The notes under the pieces are model-generated. The model did not search any database and was not told the origin of the DNA. It saw only the letters and a program-made list of their open reading frames with translations. Positions 1-10,786 of a DNA stretch of 64,000 nt are shown piece by piece. A program made the position numbers and the translations under genes. How positions within the stretch are numbered: position 1 is the first letter of the stretch; each line of letters opens with the position of its first letter. The stretch comes from Treponema brennaborense DSM 12168 (GTDB taxonomy: Bacteria > Spirochaetota > Spirochaetia > Treponematales > Treponemataceae), in NCBI RefSeq assembly GCF_000212415.1, contig NC_015500.1:1798001-1862000 (forward strand). The letters run 5' to 3'.

Positions 1-2
1 GC

Positions 3-329
3 ATGCTCGGCAGCATACGGACACTGAACTGGAACGACGCAATCGATCGTTTTTTATCCGGTGAATCCGCGGGACGAACGAAACCTTCGATACGCACCGT
101 TCGCAAAATACCCGATCAGCGAAAACGATACGAAATACTGAAAACGTTTTTTTCGGACGGAAGGCCCGAATCGCTGCCGGAAACGTGGCTGTCCGCGCTC
201 GCACCGGCGGAATTCGCGTTGTGGAAACGCAACAGGGAATCACACCGCGCATCTTCCGCCCTTGAAGAAAAAATACGGCTCCGCCTGCAGCGTATACGAC
301 ACGTTATCGAACGTCGGAGACCGCAATGA
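3..329 (+). CDS. Unrecognised basic protein, probably 5'-truncated by the window edge
   Basis: I do not recognise this 108-residue frame. The ATG at position 3 is only the first one in the window, so the gene may begin upstream. The product is strongly basic (many Arg, especially in the last 25 residues), has no signal peptide or membrane segment, and ends in an Arg/Glu-rich predicted helix. Its TGA overlaps the next ATG (ATGA), which indicates one operon and translational coupling with the Maf-like gene that follows. A link to flagellin modification is inference from position only. Confidence 0.55.
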   Translation: MLGSIRTLNWNDAIDRFLSGESAGRTKPSIRTVRKIPDQRKRYEILKTFFSDGRPESLPETWLSALAPAEFALWKRNRESHRASSALEEKIRLRLQRIRHVIERRRPQ

Positions 330-1861
330 AACCGCTTTCATATCGCAGCGTCGACACTGCCCAAAACGGACAGCCCGTGCCGGTTTTTGCGGACGGCAAA
401 ACGATGTATTCCCGATACGATCCGGAGCGGGACGCCCGCATTTTTGCCGAAGGGATTCCCGAATCCGCCGGCTGCGTTCTCGTCTGCGGACTCGGCAGCG
501 CACTGCACGTAAGCGCACTGCGGCGAAAGCTGCCTCGATCAAAAATCATCGTCATTGAAGCGTCCGCTGCGGATATCGATTTTCTGAAGGCACACGCCGA
601 TTTGTCCGCCGTATTCGCCGACGGCGATACGGTGCTCTGCACGCCGGAACGCATCGAACGGACGATACTCGAAACGTATATTCCCGTGCTGCACGGAGAT
701 TTTCTGCTGGCGCCGCTGCGGGCGTGGGCGGATTTTCATCCGAATATCTTATCCGCCGTAAAAGAGCACGTCCGTTCCGCAATCGAAAAAATCGCGGCGG
801 ACACGTCGACGCAAGCACGCTTCGGCAAGATCTGGCATCGGAATATTCTGCAGAACTTACTGACGGCAGACACGCTGAACTGCGGCGTAATTCCGCCGAT
901 CGCTGCGGACAAAAAAGCACTGATAACGGGCGCGGGGCCGACGCTCGACCGCACCTGGCACATCATGGAGCGGAACAGACAACGTTTTTACGTCATCGCC
1001 GCCGATACGGCGCTGGCTGCCCTCGCCCGCAGGCACATCGCGCCGGACGCGGTGGTTACCGTCGACGGCAGCTGCGTTTCCGCCGGACACTTTTACGGAA
1101 AACTGCCGCCCGAAACGCTGGTGATCGCCGACTTGTGCGCCTGCCCCGCCGCCGTCCGCCGCGCCGTACGCTGCGGCTGTCCGATACTGTTTACCGGAAA
1201 CGGACATCCGCTCGGCACGCTGGCTTCCGGATATTTTGCCCGGAACGGATCCGCGCCGCTTCCGGAACTTGAAACGGGAGCAGGTACGGTTACCGCCGCG
1301 GCGCTCGATTTTGCCGTAAAAGCCGGCTTTCGCGACGTTTCCGTATTGGGCGCGGATTTCGGCTATACGGAAGGCAAACCGTACGCAAAGGGAACGTATC
1401 TCGACGATATATACAACCGCTGTTCCCGGCGAACGCTGCCGCAGGAACAGCAATTCACCGAACTCATGTACCGTTCGCCCGTATACCGAACGTCCGCCAG
1501 TATTCTTACGACCGGAACGATGCACGCCTACCGCACGGCGTTCAGCGCGTACGTGCAGGCGGTACGCGGCGTCCGCATAGAATGGAACGGAACGGAGCAT
1601 TATGAGGAACCCGCGGACACGGATTCGGCCACGAAGGCGGAACACGGATACGATATGGTTCCCCGTCCGTACCGCGGCCGGGAATTCGCCGTCTGGTATA
1701 CGGAACTGCTTCGCCGAAACGATCCGGCAGCGATTACTTCCGTGCTGCCGCTCGCCGCCTGGTATCGAACGAAATTAGACTACAAAAATGATATTTTTTC
1801 ATTGTTGAAACTTGCATACACGCAAACACTACGCTATACTGAGAGTCACTATGGAACGTAA
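326..1861 (+). CDS. Maf/DUF115-family protein (motility-associated factor, MptE-like)
   Basis: A 511-residue cytoplasmic protein of the DUF115 / 6-hydroxymethylpterin pyrophosphokinase MptE-like family, annotated in flagellated bacteria as motility-associated factor (Maf) and implicated in transferring nonulosonic acid sugars to flagellin. An N-terminal Rossmann-like segment contains VCGLGSALH (about residues 52-60). The family core starts at LITGAGPTLD (about 196-205), continues through a VVTVDGS segment, and includes LGADFGYTEGKPY (about 341-353). No signal peptide is present. It overlaps its upstream neighbour by 4 bp and the next gene by 11 bp. The flagellins about 24 kb away are plausible acceptors, but glycosylation itself is inferred from the family, not shown here. 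Confidence 0.8.
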   Translation: MKPLSYRSVDTAQNGQPVPVFADGKTMYSRYDPERDARIFAEGIPESAGCVLVCGLGSALHVSALRRKLPRSKIIVIEASAADIDFLKAHADLSAVFADGDTVLCTPERIERTILETYIPVLHGDFLLAPLRAWADFHPNILSAVKEHVRSAIEKIAADTSTQARFGKIWHRNILQNLLTADTLNCGVIPPIAADKKALITGAGPTLDRTWHIMERNRQRFYVIAADTALAALARRHIAPDAVVTVDGSCVSAGHFYGKLPPETLVIADLCACPAAVRRAVRCGCPILFTGNGHPLGTLASGYFARNGSAPLPELETGAGTVTAAALDFAVKAGFRDVSVLGADFGYTEGKPYAKGTYLDDIYNRCSRRTLPQEQQFTELMYRSPVYRTSASILTTGTMHAYRTAFSAYVQAVRGVRIEWNGTEHYEEPADTDSATKAEHGYDMVPRPYRGREFAVWYTELLRRNDPAAITSVLPLAAWYRTKLDYKNDIFSLLKLAYTQTLRYTESHYGT

Positions 1862-3185
1862 AGGGATCACCATTTTTTCAATCTGCATCGCATTGGCATT
1901 CGCCGCCGCGCTCGTGTTTTTCGGAACGGCGATTTACTCGGAATACCGTAAAAACGTAACCGGCATTCAGGCTGCCGCGGCTGACTTCATTCAAAACGCA
2001 GCGGCGGTAAGCGAATATTACGCGCCGGAATCGACCGATTTTGCAGCTCTTTTACGGAATAAAATAGATTCTGAACCGCACGTTGCCGCCGTTACCGTAA
2101 CGCGGAATAATAAAACGGTGTTCGCTTATCCGCTGTCTTCTTCGCTGATAACAACGGGAAGCGACGGTTCGCCGCAAATGGCGGCGTCTTCCGCACTCGT
2201 CCGGCTTACGAGCAGAGTCGCAGGTCTCGGTTCGGGCGAAAACGCCGTAATCACAACGGCCGCGTACGTCATTCAGCCCGCTTCGATTTACGCCTACGCG
2301 CGAATTTCCTTTTTACTGATTTTAGCCGGCACGCTGTGCGCGGCGATTCTGCTGCTCTACGTGTACCTGACCGACCGGCAGAACGACGAGCCGGAAGAAG
2401 TTCCGTATACCGCGGTGCCGGAATTCGGAACGAAGTCCGTTTTGCGGTATGATTCTGCGATTCCGCCGCTGTACGAAGACGCAGCGGTTCCGGAGTACCC
2501 GAACGAGGTACGGCTGCCGGAGGCGGAGACCGAACCGAACGAGGTACGGCTGCCGAACGCAGAGAGCGAACCGGACGAAGTGCAGCTGCCGAACGCAGAG
2601 AGCGAACCGAACGTTGGAAACGCTGCGGGCGCGCCGCTTCCAGTTTCAGGCGCGATTGATCCGACCGGCTTGTTTTCACCGGTAACGGGATTCGGTTGGG
2701 AATCATATCTTGAAGAACGGCTTGACTCCGAACTGATCAGATCCGCGTCTTCGGAAGAAGATCTGACGCTCATGATTTTCCGATTTCCGGGACTTGATCG
2801 GGCGTCGCCGCTCGCCCGGAATATCTGCGCGGCGCTTTTGGACTTCTTCAAATTCCGCGATTTGGTATTTGAATACGGCGAAGACGGCTATTCGGGAATT
2901 CTGCACGACACGGATCTTGAAACGGCAATAGAACTCGCCGAAGAATTACACGCAAAATTGAACTTGCTGCTTGAAGAAGCAGGATTCACGGCAAAAATGG
3001 GCATCGGTATTTCAACCAGATCGTTTCGGCTGATACCGGGGAAACGGCTCTTTACGGAAGCGGAGCAAGCGCTCGTACACGCGCTTGAAGATCTGGAAAC
3101 ATCAATCGTTGCGTTCAGAGTGGATCCGGATAAATACCGCCAGTATATCAGCGAAAGCGCGCAGCATACCGCGAAAAATCCGTAA
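1851..3185 (+). CDS. Two-pass membrane protein with degenerate GGDEF-like domain
   Basis: 444 residues. I chose the ATG at 1851, which puts hydrophobic TM1 at residues 6-27. An extracytoplasmic sensor-like region (about 28-150) follows, then TM2 (about 151-173), a Glu/Pro-rich linker with three 12-residue repeats of the type NEVRLPxAExEP, and a C-terminal domain of about 160 residues. That domain has the fold pattern of a diguanylate cyclase: LTLMIFRFPGLD, then YGEDGYSGIL where GGDEF would stand, then MGIGIS. The signature is missing, so catalysis is unlikely; a c-di-GMP or GTP-binding or purely structural role is possible. The gene overlaps the Maf-like gene by 11 bp and is probably co-transcribed with it. 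Confidence 0.7.
   Translation: MERKGITIFSICIALAFAAALVFFGTAIYSEYRKNVTGIQAAAADFIQNAAAVSEYYAPESTDFAALLRNKIDSEPHVAAVTVTRNNKTVFAYPLSSSLITTGSDGSPQMAASSALVRLTSRVAGLGSGENAVITTAAYVIQPASIYAYARISFLLILAGTLCAAILLLYVYLTDRQNDEPEEVPYTAVPEFGTKSVLRYDSAIPPLYEDAAVPEYPNEVRLPEAETEPNEVRLPNAESEPDEVQLPNAESEPNVGNAAGAPLPVSGAIDPTGLFSPVTGFGWESYLEERLDSELIRSASSEEDLTLMIFRFPGLDRASPLARNICAALLDFFKFRDLVFEYGEDGYSGILHDTDLETAIELAEELHAKLNLLLEEAGFTAKMGIGISTRSFRLIPGKRLFTEAEQALVHALEDLETSIVAFRVDPDKYRQYISESAQHTAKNP
2501..2610 (+). repeat. 36-bp tandem repeat, three copies, in frame
   Basis: Units begin at 2501, 2537 and 2573. Each encodes a 12-residue acidic/proline linker unit (NEVRLP.AE.EP) between the second membrane segment and the GGDEF-like domain. 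Because the period is a multiple of three, copy-number change would lengthen or shorten the linker without a frameshift. Confidence 0.85.
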
Positions 3186-3201
3186 ACCGGCAACGTCGTT
3201 T

Positions 3202-3849
3202 TTAATTCTGCGTTTCGATCGCCGGTATTTCAGCAGTCGGCGTTTCGGTATCCGGCGTTTCCGTATCCTGCGGCTTCAATTTTTTTTCAAGTGATTCTAT
3301 TACCGTGCTGTCGGGAAAGTCGGTTTTCAGCAGTTCCAACTGCTTGGCCGCGTCGTCGTTTCGGCCGGCCGCAGCCAGCAGCACGGTGTAATTTTCCCGC
3401 AGCGACTGATCGAACGGCTGGAGCGCGGTAAGTTTTTCATACTGAACGAGCGCCGAATCGATATCGCCTTTTTGCGCGGTGATGTAAGCCAAAGACGCAG
3501 CGAGCGATACGTTCTGCGAATCCTGCGCAAGCAGCTCCCGATAAACGGATTCCGCGTTCACCCAATCCTTTGCAAGCGCGTACGCGTAACCGATTTTGTA
3601 GTACGCAATCCGCTCGAATTCGGCACTGCGCATTGCGAGCCGATAATATTCAACGGCTTTCGTATAATTTTTCAGATTGAGATTGCCTTCGGCTATCGCG
3701 TAATATTCGGAAGCCAGATTTTTCAGAATGCGTTCGTTCTCTCCGGGAATACGCACTCCCCCGGCGGACGAACAGGCCGCGCTCCCCAAAAGCAATCCGC
3801 CCGATAAAAGCACGATTCCGATACGCAAAACGCAGCGCAGATGTATCAT
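3202..3849 (-). CDS. TPR-repeat lipoprotein
   Basis: 215 residues from the ATG at 3849, which has TGAGGT upstream and lies 8 bp after the upp stop. The N-terminus is a lipoprotein signal: hydrophobic VLLSGGLLLG followed by SAAC, acceptable for the relaxed spirochaetal lipobox. The mature part consists of tetratricopeptide-like helix pairs (NYTKAVEYYRLAM, DWVNAESVYRELL, DIDSALVQYEKLTAL, NDDAAKQLELL), so it is probably a protein-interaction scaffold anchored in the membrane. The tail is a low-complexity TETP/AEIP stretch. It follows upp closely, so co-transcription is likely, but no functional link is evident. Confidence 0.75.
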   Translation of the reverse strand: MIHLRCVLRIGIVLLSGGLLLGSAACSSAGGVRIPGENERILKNLASEYYAIAEGNLNLKNYTKAVEYYRLAMRSAEFERIAYYKIGYAYALAKDWVNAESVYRELLAQDSQNVSLAASLAYITAQKGDIDSALVQYEKLTALQPFDQSLRENYTVLLAAAGRNDDAAKQLELLKTDFPDSTVIESLEKKLKPQDTETPDTETPTAEIPAIETQN

Positions 3850-3857
3850 GCGGAACC

Positions 3858-4931
3858 TCAGCGCATGTTTCCGAGTACGGTTTGTTCGATTTTGCGCAGC
3901 TGAGAACGGTACAAACCGGTAATATTGGATCCGTAATCGGCGATCAGCTGAATTATATTGCGCGGCGTGTCTTCCGTGTCGCGACCGTTCAGCCGGTCTC
4001 CGGCGTCTCCCAAGCCGGGCATGATGTACGCCGAAGCGTTCAGCACCGGATCCATCCACAGCGTGTATACGGTGCAGTTTTCGAGCGCACGCACGACGCG
4101 CAGCCCGCCTTTGAGCGCGGCAATCACGTTGAAGAATTTTATGGAACGGGGTTTAACGCCCTGTTCAAGCAGATATTTTACGACCGTAACCAGAGAACCG
4201 CCGGTTGCGTTCATGGGATCCGCAAAAATCAAGTCCTTTCCGTCCAAATCTTCCAATTTGAAAAAAGAATTCTGCAAATCCAGAATGTATTCCATATCGT
4301 TTTCGTGTTTGGAATCGTTGCGCTTGATCTTGAACAATGCGAACGGCGTAACGTATCCGTGGGAAGAATATTCTTCAATTTCCTTCGACATAATCATGGA
4401 AGGCAGCAGCGCGCCGCGCAGCATGACGCACATCACGGTGTTTTCGATTTTATAATCGATATCGGGTATTTTATGGACCGAATAATTCTGTACGGGAGCG
4501 GTAACCGGCGTTTTTACGACCAGATAATTTTTGTTATCCGAATGATTTCCCGTATAAGCCAGACGGAACAGCATTTCGTACGCGCGCTGACTGTAATACA
4601 CGAATTCCTGATGGTCGGTTCTGATGTCGCGCAGCTTCGCGATAACACGGGAAGCTTCGGCGTGACTTTCTTCTTCCGTACAGAATGAAAAAACTTTCAG
4701 TGCGGGAACTTCCGCACAGATAGTCTGCATCAAATGCCCCATTTCGTTAAAAACGTCGATAACTTTTTTTTCTTCCGCAGCGAGCGTCGAACTGAATCCG
4801 CCGCCGGCGATCACTTTAAAGGAAGCCATCGCGCGTTCGTACAATATATCCATTTCGGCAAGATACTTCTGGTCCTGCTCCGTCAAATACCCGTCGAGTG
4901 ATTCCGCTTTCAGAATGATCTTTGAATCCAT
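3858..4931 (-). CDS. upp: Uracil phosphoribosyltransferase with N-terminal extension
   Basis: Converts uracil plus PRPP to UMP (pyrimidine salvage). The PRPP-binding loop is clear: [15 protein letters not shown] at about residues 233-247. So is the C-terminal uracil-binding region [13 protein letters not shown] (about 313-325). The usual enzyme is about 210 residues; this one has 357, with roughly 85-90 extra N-terminal residues before the segment that aligns with the family start ([12 protein letters not shown]). The extension is charged and predicted helical, with no recognised domain. ATG at 4931 with GGAG about 10 nt upstream. Confidence 0.88.
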   Translation of the reverse strand: MDSKIILKAESLDGYLTEQDQKYLAEMDILYERAMASFKVIAGGGFSSTLAAEEKKVIDVFNEMGHLMQTICAEVPALKVFSFCTEEESHAEASRVIAKLRDIRTDHQEFVYYSQRAYEMLFRLAYTGNHSDNKNYLVVKTPVTAPVQNYSVHKIPDIDYKIENTVMCVMLRGALLPSMIMSKEIEEYSSHGYVTPFALFKIKRNDSKHENDMEYILDLQNSFFKLEDLDGKDLIFADPMNATGGSLVTVVKYLLEQGVKPRSIKFFNVIAALKGGLRVVRALENCTVYTLWMDPVLNASAYIMPGLGDAGDRLNGRDTEDTPRNIIQLIADYGSNITGLYRSQLRKIEQTVLGNMR

Positions 4932-4966
4932 GAGTAACTCCTATAAAAAATCAACCGTTCGCACAT

Positions 4967-5885
4967 TCACGACGGTTGATTCGTAAATAATGAAACTATC
5001 GTGTCTATATTGAAAACCGCGCCGGATATCCTCACGGAATCGGCGGACGCAGCTTCAAAATCGAAATTTTTTCCACCGATGCGCACGGCGATTCCGAGCA
5101 TTGCGAGTGCGGGTCGCAGCGCCCGTGAATCGGACAATTCAATCAACGCGGTGAGCGCGTAGGCCGGACTTCCGGTTTCAGGATCGAGGCCCGCAAAAGA
5201 CAACGTTCCCGATACCGCGGCGAGCGGAAAATCGAAAACGAATCCCGACTGCCGCAATCTGCGCATAACAAAAATCGGATCTTTTATATAAAATCGTATA
5301 TCGTCGGCCGCCGCGTGCGTAAAACCGTAAGAGGAGGAGACGGCTTCCGCACGGCCGTCGATTGCGATTGCGGCTCCGATATCGGGTTCCGTCCCGCCGG
5401 CGAACATTGCGGAAACGTCCGCCGCGATAAAAGCAAGCGATGAAGACGGGAACGCGAACTGCAGCGGAATATCCGGTCGGGCGTAATACGCTCCCGCGCC
5501 GCCGCCGGACGCGGCGGGAATTTTGCGCCAGCCGTTCTTTTTTGAAAAAACCGCGCCGAGCGCAAAAGAAGGAAACGAACCGGTTACCGCCGAAGACAGG
5601 TTTCCGGAAGCGTCGAATCCCGCATACACGGTATCGACGCGCTTCAGAACTTTACGTATATCCGCCGGCGCCAGCTGCGGCGCAAGCGCATCGGTAAACG
5701 CGCGCACCGCGCCTTCGTTCGGTACGGCGGGAAACTGCACGTATAAAACCGTATTCTCCGGCATCAGGGAAAACGGCTGCAACCGCCCCGCGGCCGCGCC
5801 GGAACGCGACGCGCAGCCTGCGATCAGCAGAACGCCGATCAGGCAGAATACGGCGGCGGCTCCCCGGTGCAGAATCGGATACGGT

Positions 5886-5899
<14 letters not shown>
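4967..5899 (-). CDS. Hypothetical lipoprotein, TTG start overlapping ileS
   Basis: I place the start at TTG 5899. It gives MKKRRPYPILHRG followed by a hydrophobic stretch ending in LIAGC, a textbook lipoprotein signal, and GGAG lies about 7 nt upstream; the longer frame would add an unlikely basic leader. The 310-residue product overlaps the ileS 3' end by 14 bp, so it is translationally coupled to ileS. The mature protein has repeated beta-rich segments (VLYVQFP, VYAGFDASGNLSSAVTGSFP, RFYIKDP, GTLSFAGLDPETGSPAYALTALIEL). I recognise no family; the layout resembles treponemal surface or periplasmic lipoproteins of unknown role. Confidence 0.7.
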
Positions 5900-9083
<3,184 letters not shown>

Positions 9084-9213
9084 AACAATTCCTCCTATGC
9101 AAGCACCGCATATGTAAAATAGGTATTCGTATTATTATGCCACATATCGCTAAAAAGATAAAGGGGGAATCATTCAGTACGGAAAATACGAAAGCTGCGG
9201 AAGCGTACGTAAA

Positions 9214-10080
9214 TCAGGTATCGCTCACCCGATACGCACCGTTTTCGCATACGATCAGCCGTTCGGCGAGGAGCGATTCCGCGGCTTGCCGGATACGCGG
9301 CACGTCGATACGTTCGGTTTCCGCGATATATTCGAGCGAAACGGCGTGATTCGCCGTACGGTCTGACGGCGCTTCGGCACGGGCGGCCGTCAGACAGCGA
9401 AGCACCGCGCCGCGCGCCTGCCGGAGAGAACCTTCAAACTTCGACTGCTTCGTATAATGCGCGCTGCGCCGGTTCGGGTTGACGACTTTCTTTTTCAGCA
9501 CCGCGCCGTAATCCATCAGCGCGTAATACCAGGTGCGCGGATCGGCGCGGTACAGCGTCCGGTCTATAATCGGCAGCAACTCCTTGTCCGACACGGCGGA
9601 ATCCCGCGCGGCAGTAAAGAAAAAGAAAATGTACACGGAACGGATATTCGTTTCAATAAAGACTTCCGGCGTACCGTACGCGAACGTACAAACGGCGCGG
9701 GCCGTGTATGGACCGATTCCCGGCAGCGCGTCGAGTTCGTCCGCCGTACGAGGGAACACGCCGCCGTACGAGGAACAGACGGCGCGGCACGCTTCCTGCA
9801 GAAAACGCGCACGGCGATTGTACCCCAGCCCGTTCCACAATCCGAGCGCATCGGCAAGAGACGCATCGGCAAGCGAGCGCGCCGTCGGGAAACGTTCGAG
9901 CCACGCTTCATATTTGGGCAGCACCCGTTCCGTCTGCGTCTGCTGCAGCATGATTTCTGAAACGAGTATCCGGTACGGATCCGACGTTTCTCGCCACGGA
10001 AAAGACCGGCCGCTTTGCCGGTACTGATCGAGGATCGTCTGCTGAAAATCGGAAACGCGCGCGGCGGATAAAGACAGCAT
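9214..10080 (-). CDS. MutY-like HhH-GPD DNA glycosylase lacking Fe-S ligands
   Basis: 288 residues of the endonuclease III / A-G-specific adenine glycosylase superfamily. It shows SEIMLQQTQTERV (the MutY-type QQTQ helix), the helix-hairpin-helix LPGIGPYTARAV and the following IETNIRSV segment. Three departures from classical MutY stand out. The catalytic Asp position (DGNV in E. coli) is Glu (ETNI). The four cysteines of the [4Fe-4S] loop are absent (VVNPNRRSAHYTKQSKFEGS in their place). The C-terminal Nudix-like 8-oxoG recognition domain is replaced by a short winged-helix-like tail. Fe-S-lacking MutY-like proteins are known, so activity is plausible. It lies 16 bp downstream of the kinase-like gene. 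Confidence 0.8.
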   Translation of the reverse strand: MLSLSAARVSDFQQTILDQYRQSGRSFPWRETSDPYRILVSEIMLQQTQTERVLPKYEAWLERFPTARSLADASLADALGLWNGLGYNRRARFLQEACRAVCSSYGGVFPRTADELDALPGIGPYTARAVCTFAYGTPEVFIETNIRSVYIFFFFTAARDSAVSDKELLPIIDRTLYRADPRTWYYALMDYGAVLKKKVVNPNRRSAHYTKQSKFEGSLRQARGAVLRCLTAARAEAPSDRTANHAVSLEYIAETERIDVPRIRQAAESLLAERLIVCENGAYRVSDT

Positions 10081-10096
10081 TCGATTCTGCCACGCC

Positions 10097-10660
10097 TCAC
10101 CCGCGCGGCACGATCAGTTCCCTGCGACAGAGTTCGGTTAAAATCAAATCGGCGATCCGTTCGGGATCATGGTTCGCCGTATCGATTTTCATATCGCAGA
10201 AACCGTAATCGTTGTTATCGATACCGTACAAACGCTTATACCGGCCGGTATCTTCGCCGTCACGCATCCGCGTAAAAGCCTTGATCTGTTCGATATCGCC
10301 GCCCTCGCGCTTGAAAATACGCGCCGCGCGCACTTCGTCGTCCGCAATCAGATATACTTTCAAATCGGCGGCTTTAAGCATCCAGACGGCGAGACGCGAA
10401 CCCAAAACGCAGGAATCCCGCATTGCAAGTTCAATCTGCCGCGTGTCGACGGCGCGGTCGAAGCCGTCGTCCGTTTTGGCCCGCTCGATGATTTCCGCAA
10501 GCGAAAGCCCCGTTTCGGCGGCGAGCGAACGGAACGTAAAATTTATCATCGGCACACCGAGTTTTTCGGAAAGCAGCGTGCAGACGGTCGTATTGCCGCA
10601 GCCGCTCTTACCGGAGATGGCTATCCGGACTTTTTTTCCGGCAGGAATCGCGTAATTCAT
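10097..10660 (-). CDS. Cytidylate kinase-like P-loop protein
   Basis: 187 residues from the ATG at 10660 (GAGGTG 6 nt upstream). It opens with a P-loop (VRIAISGKSGCGNTT; note Asn where Lys is usual in GxxxxGK[ST]) and belongs to the cytidylate-kinase-like (Cytidylate_kin2) family rather than canonical Cmk. Other family traits are LGSRLAVWML, VYLIADDEVRAARI and RMRDGEDTGRYKRLYGIDNNDY. The Lys-to-Asn change in the P-loop (SGCGNTT) may alter nucleotide affinity. It precedes the MutY-like gene in the same direction. The substrate is not known; nucleoside monophosphate phosphorylation is inferred from the family. Confidence 0.75.
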   Translation of the reverse strand: MNYAIPAGKKVRIAISGKSGCGNTTVCTLLSEKLGVPMINFTFRSLAAETGLSLAEIIERAKTDDGFDRAVDTRQIELAMRDSCVLGSRLAVWMLKAADLKVYLIADDEVRAARIFKREGGDIEQIKAFTRMRDGEDTGRYKRLYGIDNNDYGFCDMKIDTANHDPERIADLILTELCRRELIVPRG

Positions 10661-10786
10661 GGAACACCTCAATTAACCGTTATCCGTCCATTTTACCGCA
10701 GCCCGCGCTGCCTGTCAAACGCGGCGGACTGCCAAACGGCGGCGTGCACGCACGAAAGAGCGCGTACACTGCAGCGCAGCCTCGAT

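Noticed and set aside
9084-9213. T-box or other riboswitch ahead of ileS
   Set aside because: Only about 130 bp, no T-box sequence, no antiterminator/terminator pair seen.
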